64,000 nt of DNA from Shewanella gaetbuli. GTDB lineage: Bacteria > Pseudomonadota > Gammaproteobacteria > Enterobacterales > Shewanellaceae. The translations under genes and the position numbers were made by a program. The DNA is taken from NCBI RefSeq assembly GCF_023284065.1, contig NZ_JAKIKP010000015.1, forward strand, positions 27,044-91,043, read 5' to 3'. This document shows positions 44,888 to 54,086 of the stretch, one piece after another (within the stretch, counting starts at the first letter, position 1; each line of letters begins with the position of its first letter). Below the pieces are notes generated by a model that did no database searches, was not told the DNA's origin, and saw nothing but the letters and a program-made list of their open reading frames with translations.

Positions 44888-45955
44888 TTGATTTGTTTTG
44901 ATGTTTTACATCCATATTATTTACCCCAGTACCTTCCTGTTGCCGCAGAATTAAAAAAACGTTCTGTTGCGGTTTCTTTTGTTGTGTATAACAGTGAAGA
45001 TCAGCAAGTGGAGTTAGTCTCGCTAGTAGACAGACTGCAATTGGATGTTAAGTGGGTAGATGACGAACAAGGTGCCTTAGAGCATTATCTTGAAATTAAG
45101 CCTGATTGGGTGATTTTTGGTAACGCTTTTGCTCATGCTGGGCGTTTAAAAGGCATCACTAAAACTGCGTTAATGCAACACGGTGTTGGGCCTAAATCAG
45201 TGTACTATACGGTGTCCAAGTCTGATATTGATGTTAGGTTTGTCGAAGGGCAGTATCGACTGAAACGTTTACAGCAAATGTTTCCTCAAAAAACCTTTAT
45301 TGATACTGGCTACGCAAAACTTGACCCTATTATTCAGCAAACAGAGGCTGGGCTTGATTTAACTCAATTAGGGTTAGATGAAAGTAAGCCAACAATTCTT
45401 TATGCGCCTACTTTTTACCCCAGCAGCATAGAGGAAATGGCTAAAGATTGGCCTGCGCAATTTGCAGAATATAATATTTTACTCAAACCACATTACTTCT
45501 CTTTAATCAAATCTGCTTATAAAAAGCAAAAAGCCTTATTAGAGCATTGGGCTACATTTGATAATGTTTATTTGGCTAAATCAGAAGAAATAAACTTATT
45601 GCCTTTCATGGTAACTGCTGATGTTTTAGTCAGTGATGCATCGTCTGCTTTATTTGAATTTACCGCATTAGATAAGCCCGTTGTTTGGTGTGATTTTTAT
45701 CATTTACGTTGGTCTTATAGAGGCATTTTTAAGTTTAGATTTAATAAGCGACTCGATGAAGACTTGTATCGTTATGCTGATGTTGCTGCTCATGCTAAAA
45801 CTTATAAAAATTTAAAATCGGTTGTAGATGAGCAAGTGTCATCTCCATCATTATTTGCTGACAAAAGAGCACAGTACACAGCTGAGCTAGTTGGCAAAGT
45901 AGACGGGCAATGTAGCCAGCGAATTGTAAATTACCTGCTTGAAGGTCAAGAATGA
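44888..45955 (+). CDS. CDP-glycerol glycerophosphotransferase-like protein
   Basis: This protein (about 355 aa) resembles the TagB/TagF family, which transfers glycerol-phosphate from CDP-glycerol. Family-like segments are ALMQHGVGPKSVYY, DTGYAKLDPI, ILYAPTFYPSS, LLKPHYFSL, and the late ADVLVSDASSALFEFTALDK. I start at TTG 44888 with AGAAGG 6 bases upstream, giving ICFDVLHPYYLPQY; the frame is open to ATG 44816. Its last codon overlaps the ATG of the cytidylyltransferase gene (ATGA), so the pair is coupled. It probably decorates LPS or capsule with glycerophosphate. Confidence 0.82.
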   Translation: MICFDVLHPYYLPQYLPVAAELKKRSVAVSFVVYNSEDQQVELVSLVDRLQLDVKWVDDEQGALEHYLEIKPDWVIFGNAFAHAGRLKGITKTALMQHGVGPKSVYYTVSKSDIDVRFVEGQYRLKRLQQMFPQKTFIDTGYAKLDPIIQQTEAGLDLTQLGLDESKPTILYAPTFYPSSIEEMAKDWPAQFAEYNILLKPHYFSLIKSAYKKQKALLEHWATFDNVYLAKSEEINLLPFMVTADVLVSDASSALFEFTALDKPVVWCDFYHLRWSYRGIFKFRFNKRLDEDLYRYADVAAHAKTYKNLKSVVDEQVSSPSLFADKRAQYTAELVGKVDGQCSQRIVNYLLEGQE

Positions 45956-46344
45956 AAATAATTACTTTTGGAACATTTGATATGTTTCATATCGGCCATT
46001 TAAATATCCTTGAGCGTGCTAAAGAGCTAGGTAGTTCACTGACTGTTGGGGTGTCTTCAGATGCACTAAACTTTAATAAAAAGAGTCGTAATCCTATTTG
46101 CCATGAACGCGACAGAATGCGTATCGTTTCGGCATTAAAGTGTGTTGATGAGGTTTTTTTAGAAGAGTCTTTAGAGTTAAAAGCCGAATATATTACCAAG
46201 TTTCAGGCTGATTGTTTAGTTATGGGTGATGACTGGCAAGGCCGGTTTGATCATCTGTCCGAACTGTGTAAAGTGATTTACTTGCCGAGAACCCCTGCTA
46301 TTTCAACCACACAATTAATTGAAGTGGTGAAAAGTGAGAGATAA
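45952..46344 (+). CDS. tagD: Glycerol-3-phosphate cytidylyltransferase (TagD-like)
   Basis: This enzyme makes CDP-glycerol from CTP and glycerol-3-phosphate. At 130 aa it matches TagD size. The nucleotidyltransferase motif is in GTFDMFHIGHLNILERAKEL, and the second signature RTPAISTTQLI corresponds to the family's RTxGISTT. It overlaps the upstream transferase gene by 4 bases. Together they supply and use CDP-glycerol. The product in a Gram-negative cell would be a surface glycan substituent rather than wall teichoic acid. Confidence 0.9.
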   Translation: MKIITFGTFDMFHIGHLNILERAKELGSSLTVGVSSDALNFNKKSRNPICHERDRMRIVSALKCVDEVFLEESLELKAEYITKFQADCLVMGDDWQGRFDHLSELCKVIYLPRTPAISTTQLIEVVKSER

Positions 46345-46424
46345 ATTTGTTTGGATATTTGGAAGTAAGTTTATCTCTATTATTCACCCAGGCATTAGGC
46401 TGGTTAAAATGTCAATGATTCAGC

Positions 46425-47273
46425 TTAGTATTTAAGGTTTGGATAAAATAGGCCAAAAATGACGCTTAATAACCCAATAGGTAATTTGGTCTTTCTTTGT
46501 TGTTTTAGCATATACCAATGCCAAGCCTGTTTTTTATATTCTAGTACTTCTTGCTTACTCAGACTGTCCTTAAACACATCACAGAAATCAGCAATGTACT
46601 TTATGTCTCTAGTGGGTAGTTTCTCTCGGTAACCTCTACCTGCATAATGAATAAAGCTGGCTGTTTGATAATCGTCATGCCCTAAAAGAGGCATGCGGTT
46701 AAATGCTTTATCAACCTGAACACTTTTAATATTATCCCGACGAATGAGATAGTTGATATAAGTTTGGTCATAGAATTTGACCTCATTACATATTTGTTGC
46801 ATTTCAGCTGCGCTCGCATTATCAAACAACCCAGTTTGTCGTGAAATGAGTATCATGCCTGAGTTGAAGTATTGCATTTTGTTATCAATGATTGGCCATG
46901 AGACATTACCCAAAACGTCATTAATTTGTGTCGCTTGCGAAGAGCGATCTATAAAAGCGCCTTCATTGAACATGTAAACAGTATCAAGTTGACTATATTT
47001 CTCAAAAATATCTTCAGCCCAAGGTGTGACTAACATATCAGCATCTAGGTATAAAACACGGTCATACTCTTTAAGAAGTTCAGCAATATAGAGTTTTTCA
47101 GACCAAGCGGGACTTGCGACAAACTTTTTATTATTAACATTTAATTTATAGTGCAATTCAGAAGAAACGATAACATCCGCACCGACTTTTTTGCCATATT
47201 GCTCGAATGTATTAATTGCGGCTTTGTACATGGGGTTTTCGCCAATGGCGAGAGTAAAAATTGCTTTTTTCAT
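46425..47273 (-). CDS. Glycosyltransferase family 8 protein
   Basis: This 282-aa GT-A fold enzyme is of the glycogenin/LgtC type. The metal and nucleotide-sugar binding DxD is in VLYLDADMLVTPWAEDIF; the acceptor region is MQYFNSGMILISRQTGLFDN; and late FIHYAGRGYREKL fits the family His. It probably transfers galactose or glucose to a surface glycan. It is convergent with the CDP-glycerol pair and near GT9, so all four genes may act on the same LPS or capsule structure. Confidence 0.88.
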   Translation of the reverse strand: MKKAIFTLAIGENPMYKAAINTFEQYGKKVGADVIVSSELHYKLNVNNKKFVASPAWSEKLYIAELLKEYDRVLYLDADMLVTPWAEDIFEKYSQLDTVYMFNEGAFIDRSSQATQINDVLGNVSWPIIDNKMQYFNSGMILISRQTGLFDNASAAEMQQICNEVKFYDQTYINYLIRRDNIKSVQVDKAFNRMPLLGHDDYQTASFIHYAGRGYREKLPTRDIKYIADFCDVFKDSLSKQEVLEYKKQAWHWYMLKQQRKTKLPIGLLSVIFGLFYPNLKY

Positions 47274-47456
47274 GAAAAGTGCTTCTGAATAATAATTACA
47301 AAACTTATCAATGCTAGATTGATTTTAACTGGTTAGGCATATAAAAACATGCACATTTGTGACTAATATACATGTTTGTATGTGTTTTGTTGTGATTCTT
47401 TTTCGGTACGTGCAACTTGTTCATCTATAACGATTAATAAACCAGAGAAAATAACA

Positions 47457-48458
47457 ATGACTATAAATATCCCACCCATAAAACATGTGACTTTTGAACA
47501 GCCTGGCGATGCCCAAGTGATGAAGATTATTACTGGGGCGCTTCCTGCATTAAAACAAGGTCAGGTGACGATTAAAGTGCATGCCGCTGGGGTTAATGGC
47601 CCTGATATTAAACAAAGGCAAGGCGCTTATCCTGCACCTGAAGGGACTAGCCCTATCTTAGGGCTTGAAGTGGCGGGGGAGGTGATTGCCGTTGCTGAAG
47701 ATGTGACCCAATGGCAAGTGGGTGACCATGTTTGTGCATTGGTGCCAGGCGGCGGATATGCGCAATTCGTTAATACTTTTGCTGAACATTGCTTACCGGT
47801 ACCCACAGGCTGGAGTTTTATTCAAGCCGCGGCATTACCTGAAACGTTTTTTACTGTTTGGGGCAATGTATTTATGCGCGCTAAATTAACCGCAGGAGAA
47901 ACCATATTAATTCATGGTGCATCTGGCGGAATAGGCAGTACTGCGGTGCAATTAGCCCATCATTTAGGGGCAAAAGTATTGGCAACAACCAGCTCTGCTG
48001 ATAAAGCTGAATATTGTTTGGGTTTAGGTGCAGCTCATGTGATTAATTATAACGAGCAATGTTTTGTAGAGCCTATATTAGCGTTAACACATAATAAGGG
48101 GGTTGATGTGGTGCTGGATATGGCGGGTGGTGAGTTTATTAATAAGAATATCAAGGTCATGGCAATGGACGGGCGTATGGTATCTATTGCTATGCAACGT
48201 GGGTTAAAAGCCACGGTAGATATTTTTAGAATTATGACCAAACGCCTAACATGGACCGGTTCGACTTTAAGGCCCCAAAGTGTTGCCGCAAAGGCTGAAA
48301 TTGCCGCGCAACTGCATCAGCATGTTTGGCCTTTATTAAGTTCTGGGGTGATTCAAATTCCTATTGATAAGGTTTTCCCTTTGTCTGAGGTGGTTTCAGC
48401 GCATCAATATATGGAGTCAGGTGCTCATAAAGGTAAAATCGTATTATCGGTGGAATAG
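47457..48458 (+). CDS. NAD(P)H-quinone oxidoreductase (zeta-crystallin-like MDR)
   Basis: This 333-aa medium-chain dehydrogenase/reductase of the zinc-free quinone oxidoreductase branch has an N-terminal GroES-like fold (VTIKVHAAGVNGPDIKQRQG). The NADPH-binding Rossmann domain is LIHGASGGIGSTAVQLAHHLG then VLATTSSADKAEY. It closes with a segment like PIG3/TP53I3 (VWPLLSSGVIQIPIDKVFPL). The start is ATG 47457 with AGAGAAA upstream; an open extension to 47376 is not convincing. Confidence 0.88.
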   Translation: MTINIPPIKHVTFEQPGDAQVMKIITGALPALKQGQVTIKVHAAGVNGPDIKQRQGAYPAPEGTSPILGLEVAGEVIAVAEDVTQWQVGDHVCALVPGGGYAQFVNTFAEHCLPVPTGWSFIQAAALPETFFTVWGNVFMRAKLTAGETILIHGASGGIGSTAVQLAHHLGAKVLATTSSADKAEYCLGLGAAHVINYNEQCFVEPILALTHNKGVDVVLDMAGGEFINKNIKVMAMDGRMVSIAMQRGLKATVDIFRIMTKRLTWTGSTLRPQSVAAKAEIAAQLHQHVWPLLSSGVIQIPIDKVFPLSEVVSAHQYMESGAHKGKIVLSVE

Positions 48459-48857
48459 CCTCACAACTGTTAAGCTAAGTTCACTAACCTAATTAAGATA
48501 CAGAGCTAGCGGGGAAAAAGTTGCCAAAAAAGTGTTAAAAAAACTTGAAGCGTAATAAAAATCAGCTAATCTGCAGTTAGCAAATTTTTAAAGGGGCTTA
48601 ATGTCTTCTTTCAGAGTTTGGGGAATAATGGATCGGCTTATTAAGTGTCTGTAGTTTGCGAATTTTATCTCAGTTAATGGAATTTTTGCGCACTATTACC
48701 AATATTTGGATATTTCACTAATTTAGGCATTGATTCTCTAGATTTTTCTGTTTAAATACCCATGTTATTAAAGCTTAAGTATGTTGAGCTGTTTTTACCT
48801 AGAGCTCAGCAAAGTATCTTTTAAAGTATATGTGTTGATTTAAGGGCGTTAGCATAT
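48459..48857. other. Intergenic region before the acidic protein gene
   Basis: 399 bases of low G+C. A 17-codon ORF with AAGGGG upstream occurs at 48601-48654 but has no support as a gene. A likely promoter (48730-48758) for the next gene is present. A short inverted repeat TTGAGCT / AGCTCAG near 48783-48808 lies in the leader. Confidence 0.5.
48730..48758 (+). promoter_or_regulatory. Probable promoter of the acidic hypothetical gene
   Basis: TTGATT (48730-48735) and TAAATA (48753-48758) are spaced by 17 bases, giving a leader of about 93 bases. Confidence 0.45.
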
Positions 48858-49298
48858 ATGTATAATTCGGCAAAAAAACAGTTATGGATTGGTGAGTTAA
48901 GAACGGCTAGAGGCAATACAGTTGTTTTTTATGATGGCCAACTCCCTGATGCGTCTCCAGGGCGTGTTTATTTATTTAATACCGTGCGTAAGACTATCGT
49001 TGAGTATGTTGAAGATATCGTAAAAGTGAATCTTCATGATTTAGACGATGCACAGGCTAAATCTGCGTTAGACCAGTTTGGTGAGGATTGGAAAAGCGTA
49101 AGAAGCGAGTTTATGGAAAAACATCAATCGCGTATTGATTTGTCTAAAGTGCCGGACACGGCTCCGGTTAAAAAAGCGAAACCGATTCCTGAACCAGAAG
49201 AAGATTCTGAAGACAGTGACGACATCGATGATTTTGTTGAAAGCGATGATGATGACGATAATGATTATGACGAAATGGGTGATAATCTAGACGATTGA
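48858..49298 (+). CDS. Hypothetical protein with strongly acidic C-terminus
   Basis: I do not recognise this 146-aa protein. The N-terminal 90 residues look folded (WIGELRTARGNTVVFYDGQL, then GRVYLFNTVRKTIVEYVED). A Lys/Pro linker follows, and a tail of about 40 residues is almost all Asp and Glu. There is no signal peptide, so it is probably cytoplasmic. The tail may mimic nucleic acid or act as a partner-binding region; that is speculation. It ends at a bidirectional terminator shared with the bpf operon. Confidence 0.75.
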   Translation: MYNSAKKQLWIGELRTARGNTVVFYDGQLPDASPGRVYLFNTVRKTIVEYVEDIVKVNLHDLDDAQAKSALDQFGEDWKSVRSEFMEKHQSRIDLSKVPDTAPVKKAKPIPEPEEDSEDSDDIDDFVESDDDDDNDYDEMGDNLDD

Positions 49299-49340
49299 TT
49301 AACCTTAACTCAGGTTAAGAATTAAAGCTTCGCATTCAAT

Positions 49341-49377
49341 AAAAAAGCCAGTAACTTTAATAGCTACTGGCTTTTTT
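49341..49377. terminator. Bidirectional terminator at the end of the bpf operon
   Basis: AAAAAAGCCAGTA (49341-49353) and TACTGGCTTTTTT (49365-49377) pair over 13 bp, with T-runs in both directions, between convergent genes. Confidence 0.9.
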
Positions 49378-49386
49378 GTATCCATA

Positions 49387-51312
49387 TTAACCTAATTTGA
49401 TCTCTTCTGGCGGGGCAATAAACCCTTGATAAGCATCTAATCTTAGCTCTGAGAATCTGGCTAACTGTTCTTGCTCTTGAATACCGGTGACAATCACTTC
49501 TATATCTAAGCCTTTTGCCACATTCACTAACGCCCGACAAAGCTCGCTGTTGTGTTGGTTTTCTTCAATAAAAGCAAATGATTGATCCAGTTTTACATAA
49601 CTTGGACGAAGGTTTTGTAAGTAGGTCATTGAGCCAAATTGACGGCCAAAGTGATCGATACCAAATTTTGCACCACATTCACGGATGATATGGCATATTT
49701 TTTCACAAGAAAGTAGATCGCTGTAGACACTGGCTTCTGGAATTTCAAAGCACACTCTTTCAGGCGTACTGTGATTTTGCAAAAATTGCTTTAACCAAAC
49801 ATGAAAGTCTTGGTCACTGATACTTTGGAAAGTCAGGTTTATGGCAATAGGCTCTAAGTTTCTTTCGAATAAATTATGCTTGGCTACCGTTTCAATTAAG
49901 CAGCGGTCAAGCATCGCGCCTAAAGATAGCATTTCAACAAAGGGCATAAATTGGCCTGCATGCAGCATGTTATCTTGAATAGATAACTGACAAAATAATT
50001 CACGTTGGCTGACTTCTGTATTTTCTAGTTGCATCACAGGTTGCCAGCGAAATTGAAATTGTTTGTCATTGATAGCTTCGGTTAATTTAACTCGCCAATC
50101 TTCACGACTGAATAATTGCTGCTGTGAGTTTTCAAACCAATGGAACACTTTATTGTCTTGTCGAGAACGCTGCAGAGCGTTATCTGCTTGCGCTAAAATG
50201 TCGGTTACGGTCATTTGGCCTAATCGTTCAGCAATACCGATATTAAAGCGTTCATTTGGCTTACAGCCCGCTTTAGATATTTCTTTATTTGTTGTTCTTA
50301 TTAAACACTGCAAATAGCGGGTGAGTAAGTCTCGCTCGCTTTCTTCAATTAACACGGCAAATTCATAAGCGGCAATGCGCGCAATAACAGAGGGGCTTAT
50401 TTCATCTAGCTGTTGATGAAGTTGTTCAGCCAGTAATTTGATGGTCTCGTCACGAATTTGATAGCCATATTGACTATGAACATCTTCAAGCCAATCCATT
50501 TTGATTAACATCAAAGCCCCAGAGCTTGGCTCGCTCAACCAGCCATTGATGCGACTGACCATGTATTGACGGTTGGGGAGGTTAGAAACATGATCCACTA
50601 GATTTTTTTTACGTAATGCAGACACTTCTTCATCTAACGAGCTAAACACCTGCTTAAGTTGAGCCGACATGCTATTAAATGCCCGAACTAGCTCTTTTAA
50701 TTCCGTTGTTTTTGGGGTGGGCATATCTGGGCCAAATTGACGTTTAGCAATTTTTTGCGCATGTTCAGATAAACTATTAAGGGGTTTTAAAATCATCCCT
50801 AAGCCCACTCGAGCGAACAATATAGCGATTAAAAATAAGATAGAGAATACGATGATGATGTTAGAAATAATGCGCCACATTTCGTGATAGCCAAAACCTG
50901 GGTGGGCGGTAATTTCTAGTTTGGCCAGTTGCAGCCATCCAGACGTGATGACATTTTCTTTGGTGATGGGTTTGAACAAGTTAAGATCGATAAACCATTG
51001 CGGTACACCAGTAACACGAATATCGTTAGTCCAAACCTGTTGTTTACCGTCAACTAACCAAGTTAAGGTTATTTGTTGGTAGTAGCCACCTTCGAATAAT
51101 ACATTCACTAAGGTTTCAGTTGCCACATCATCCCCAGCTTCAAGAGCAGGCACCAGCATCAGTCCTAACGAGTGGCTGGCATTATTGATGTCTGATTCCA
51201 TTTGTTTTGATAAAAAACTCTGGGTCTCAGTAAATTGCACGTAGGCTATACTGGCTACAATCAGCAAGAATAGTACGAAAAGTAACGCATAAATCTGCCG
51301 GAACAGGGTCAT
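49387..51312 (-). CDS. bpfD: BpfD, LapD-like c-di-GMP receptor
   Basis: This 641-aa inner-membrane signal protein has a first helix (IYALLFVLFLLIVASIAYVQ) and a periplasmic LapD/MoxY-type domain. A second helix (NIIIVFSILFLIAILFARVG), HAMP, a GGDEF-like domain and an EAL-like domain follow. Both output domains are degenerate: AAYEF replaces GGDEF, and IDHFG replaces DDFG in the EAL domain. It should therefore bind rather than make or cut c-di-GMP. When c-di-GMP is bound, LapD-type proteins hold the protease (BpfG) in the periplasm. Start ATG 51312 follows GGAG and lies 7 bases after bpfG. Confidence 0.93.
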   Translation of the reverse strand: MTLFRQIYALLFVLFLLIVASIAYVQFTETQSFLSKQMESDINNASHSLGLMLVPALEAGDDVATETLVNVLFEGGYYQQITLTWLVDGKQQVWTNDIRVTGVPQWFIDLNLFKPITKENVITSGWLQLAKLEITAHPGFGYHEMWRIISNIIIVFSILFLIAILFARVGLGMILKPLNSLSEHAQKIAKRQFGPDMPTPKTTELKELVRAFNSMSAQLKQVFSSLDEEVSALRKKNLVDHVSNLPNRQYMVSRINGWLSEPSSGALMLIKMDWLEDVHSQYGYQIRDETIKLLAEQLHQQLDEISPSVIARIAAYEFAVLIEESERDLLTRYLQCLIRTTNKEISKAGCKPNERFNIGIAERLGQMTVTDILAQADNALQRSRQDNKVFHWFENSQQQLFSREDWRVKLTEAINDKQFQFRWQPVMQLENTEVSQRELFCQLSIQDNMLHAGQFMPFVEMLSLGAMLDRCLIETVAKHNLFERNLEPIAINLTFQSISDQDFHVWLKQFLQNHSTPERVCFEIPEASVYSDLLSCEKICHIIRECGAKFGIDHFGRQFGSMTYLQNLRPSYVKLDQSFAFIEENQHNSELCRALVNVAKGLDIEVIVTGIQEQEQLARFSELRLDAYQGFIAPPEEIKLG

Positions 51313-51319
51313 GTGGTCA

Positions 51320-52027
51320 CTACTCCATGTTAAGTTTAGGTTTACGTAAACGATCAACACCTAATCGATGTTTTAAGTCATTCCATTTTTTTAAGCGCGA
51401 CGATGAACCCGCTAATTCCCCGCGGCCTTTTTCTTTATTCAGCCATAATTGTTGACCATTAAAACTATATACAGGTATTAGGTCTCTACGCTGAGTCGCG
51501 GGTTTAATCTTTTTATCTAAATTATCTAAAATCAATGGGATTGAGCTTGGTTTTTCATAATAAGCCAAAACCATATGGTATTGATTCACAGAGGTCGCTT
51601 TGACCATTGTGATACGTAATTTGTTCTCAGGAATACCCAGTTGTAATAAGGTGAAATACTTTGCAATAGAGAAGTCTTCACAGTCACCGCCATTTACCCC
51701 AATAAACTCCATTGGTGTTGCCCAGTAATTTGAATCTCCCCACAGCACATCATCATTTACAAATCGAAAAAGATTAAAAAATTGATTCACTTTTTCCAGT
51801 TGCTGTTTCTCTGATAACGGCCCAGATTCAGCGACGACTTTAAACCAAGCTTTTGCCCTTAATCCTGCTCTATCGCCATAGCGCTTACTTAGCGTTGAGA
51901 TAATCTTGCCTTCATCAAGTGTTTGAGTAGGAGAGGCATATAAGCTAAATACAACAAATAACGCTGCCACAAAAATAATGTGACAACGTTTATTGATGCT
52001 ATATCGATAGTTTACAAAACTAACCAA
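51320..52027 (-). CDS. bpfG: BpfG, LapG-like periplasmic cysteine protease
   Basis: This transglutaminase-like protease (DUF920) of 235 aa cuts the N-terminal retention region of the adhesin when c-di-GMP is low. The catalytic triad is visible: Cys116 in NGGDCEDFSIAKY, His in VNQYHMVLAYY, and Asp in LILDNLDKK. A membrane-type signal segment (HIIFVAALFVVFSLYASPTQ) targets it to the periplasm. The start appears to be TTG 52027 with AAGG upstream. It is immediately followed by bpfD, its regulator. Confidence 0.93.
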   Translation of the reverse strand: MVSFVNYRYSINKRCHIIFVAALFVVFSLYASPTQTLDEGKIISTLSKRYGDRAGLRAKAWFKVVAESGPLSEKQQLEKVNQFFNLFRFVNDDVLWGDSNYWATPMEFIGVNGGDCEDFSIAKYFTLLQLGIPENKLRITMVKATSVNQYHMVLAYYEKPSSIPLILDNLDKKIKPATQRRDLIPVYSFNGQQLWLNKEKGRGELAGSSSRLKKWNDLKHRLGVDRLRKPKLNME

Positions 52028-52047
52028 GCTTGCTTAGCCTTATGGGT

Positions 52048-52653
52048 TTATTGTGTTTCTTCATCAACAGTATAGATATGCCATTTTAAGTTAGGAATAG
52101 TTTCCTCACTCACCACCTCGGCAATGACTCGTCGATTTAATCTTTCTGCCTCTGGAGTACCACTTGAGTCTACGGGTCTGTCAAAACTATAGCCAATAGC
52201 GCTTAATCTTGAAGAATCTATTCCGTAAGTGTCTGCTAACACTGCAGTGACGGCTTCGGCTCGATTTTGAGATAAAGCCAAGTTAAGCTCATAGCTACCT
52301 TTATTGCTACAATGGCCTTCAATGGTGACTGTGGTTGAAGGGTATAGCGTCATAATATTTGCAATTTTTTCTATCTGATTGTAATACTGAGGTGCGATGT
52401 AATCAGAGTTGTTGTCAAATAAAATCTTTAACTCTTGGCGTTCATTAATGTTCTTAATCGTTCCACAACCGTAGTTATCGATATCAGAACCGGTGACCGT
52501 ACCCACGCACTTTTCGCGTGCCATGATCACACCATCTTTATCTTGATCATTAAGATCAAATTGCTGTTGAGTGGCTTTATCCATGGTTTCAATATCATTC
52601 ATTGAGCAAGCTGAACTTAATGCCATAGCTAATAAAATAATGAAGTAGCGCAT
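52048..52653 (-). CDS. OmpA-family outer-membrane lipoprotein of the bpf locus
   Basis: This 201-aa lipoprotein has lipobox LSSAC (Cys16). A short Ca-binding-like segment (DLNDQDKDGVIMAREKC) follows, and then an OmpA C-terminal peptidoglycan-binding domain: TTVTIEGHCSNKGSYELNLALSQNRAEAV, written here in two parts (TTVTIEGHCSNKGSYEL and NLALSQNRAEAV). It is present at this place in Shewanella bpf loci and may anchor the secretion channel to the wall. Its ATG overlaps the TolC-gene stop (TAATG), so the two are coupled. Confidence 0.88.
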   Translation of the reverse strand: MRYFIILLAMALSSACSMNDIETMDKATQQQFDLNDQDKDGVIMAREKCVGTVTGSDIDNYGCGTIKNINERQELKILFDNNSDYIAPQYYNQIEKIANIMTLYPSTTVTIEGHCSNKGSYELNLALSQNRAEAVTAVLADTYGIDSSRLSAIGYSFDRPVDSSGTPEAERLNRRVIAEVVSEETIPNLKWHIYTVDEETQ

Positions 52654-54065
52654 TAGTTTACACCTCCTTCATAGTTGCGTTCTCCGCCCCATACATCTGG
52701 ACGAGTGACGCGTAATGATTCTAATAAACGCCCCGTTGCGTTGAGCACTCTGTACTTGGCCACTATCTCGTCGTACTCCGTTTGTAAGTAGTCTTTTCTT
52801 GCTTCAAATAATTCATTTTCAGTATCAAGTAAATCTAATAAGGTTCGTTGACCTAAATTGAATTGTTGTTCGTATGCCACCTGAGTTTGTTTTGCGGCAA
52901 TCACATGCTCTCGAATGTATTGCTTTTGAGGCGCAAGCATTTCAAATGCATTCCAAGCCAGCGTTGCACCCTCAACAACTTGGCGATTGGCTCGTTGTTG
53001 AATTTCTTTTGCTTCATTGATTTTGTATGCCGCTTCTCGATCACGGGCAAGATCTTTACCGCCAGCAAACAAGTTATAACGCATACGTACCATGCCGACT
53101 AAGTCATTACTGTATCCATTGACATTCTGGCTTGCTATTGGGCTGTAACCATCTTCTCCGTCGACATCGTTATTCCAATTACCACTAAGTTCAAGGGTGA
53201 ATTTAGGATAGTAATTCGATTTTGCTGAATCACGTTCCTGTTTAGCGGCATTAATGTCGTTTGCTGATGATTTTAATATCGGATGGCTTTTAGAGGCGAT
53301 GACAATACTTTCTCTTAAATCACTGGGTAGCATATCGGCATCAGGTACAGGCACAATTAAATCTTCAGGTTGCATTTCTACTAGGCGAATATACTGAGCC
53401 TTGGCATCAAACAAATTATTTTTAGAAGAAATAACGTTGGCGTTAGCGCGAGCTAAACGGCCTGTTATTTGTGACAAATCTGCAATTGAGCCCAAGCCAG
53501 AGTCTGTTCTTTGTTTAATTTGATCATAAATTTCTTGATGACTTTGTAGATTTTTTTCTGCAAGCATTAGCACTTGTTCGGCACGGATGTAGTTTAAGTA
53601 TGCTTTAGCAACATCAAGTGCAATATCTTCAGCAGCCGCAAATAATGCCCATTGCTCAGCACTGGCTTCATAAGAGTAGCGGTCGACTTCACTGCTGGTA
53701 TAAAAACCATCGAACAGCATTTGCTTGATACTAAATCCTGCCTCGCCACGTTCCAGCTCCATAACACCGTCATCTAAATTGTCATTAAGAGGTTGAACCT
53801 TTCTGCGGGTTGAGGGACTATCCGTCTGCTCCCAACCATATCCTGCCGAAATATCTACAGTCGGCATATAACCTGAAATGGCTTGGTTGACTTGCTCCTC
53901 ACGTGCTTTAAAACGATTAAATACAATCTTTAGTTCAGGATTGGTATCTAATGTATGCGCGACAGCCTGCTCAAGTGTTTGGCTATTAGCTATTGGAGAT
54001 ATAAGTATCGACAAGGTCAGCGCTAAGGTACTCACCCGCATTTGTCGACGTGTTGCTTTTTTCAT
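52653..54065 (-). CDS. aggA: TolC-family outer-membrane channel for adhesin secretion (AggA/LapE)
   Basis: This 470-aa protein with signal peptide (LALTLSILISPIANS) is the outer-membrane tunnel of the type I system that exports BpfA. Two outer-membrane efflux repeats are visible: SLEQAVAHTLDTNPELK-like start (TLEQAVAHTLDTNPELKI) and the second half with NEAKEIQQRANRQVVEGATL then QFNLGQRTLLDLLDTENELF. The latter is the typical late helix motif. It lies 21 bases after the HlyD-like gene. Confidence 0.93.
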   Translation of the reverse strand: MKKATRRQMRVSTLALTLSILISPIANSQTLEQAVAHTLDTNPELKIVFNRFKAREEQVNQAISGYMPTVDISAGYGWEQTDSPSTRRKVQPLNDNLDDGVMELERGEAGFSIKQMLFDGFYTSSEVDRYSYEASAEQWALFAAAEDIALDVAKAYLNYIRAEQVLMLAEKNLQSHQEIYDQIKQRTDSGLGSIADLSQITGRLARANANVISSKNNLFDAKAQYIRLVEMQPEDLIVPVPDADMLPSDLRESIVIASKSHPILKSSANDINAAKQERDSAKSNYYPKFTLELSGNWNNDVDGEDGYSPIASQNVNGYSNDLVGMVRMRYNLFAGGKDLARDREAAYKINEAKEIQQRANRQVVEGATLAWNAFEMLAPQKQYIREHVIAAKQTQVAYEQQFNLGQRTLLDLLDTENELFEARKDYLQTEYDEIVAKYRVLNATGRLLESLRVTRPDVWGGERNYEGGVN

Positions 54066-54086
54066 TTAAAAAACCCTCCTGGTTCT

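Noticed and set aside
44888..46344. TagF/TagD-like genes as evidence of a Gram-positive genome
   Set aside because: All surrounding genes are gammaproteobacterial, with lipoproteins, TolC and LPS-type glycosyltransferases; CDP-glycerol pathways also occur in Gram-negatives.
48601..48654. 17-codon ORF with AAGGGG upstream
   Set aside because: Too short to support without conservation data; noted only in the intergenic entry.
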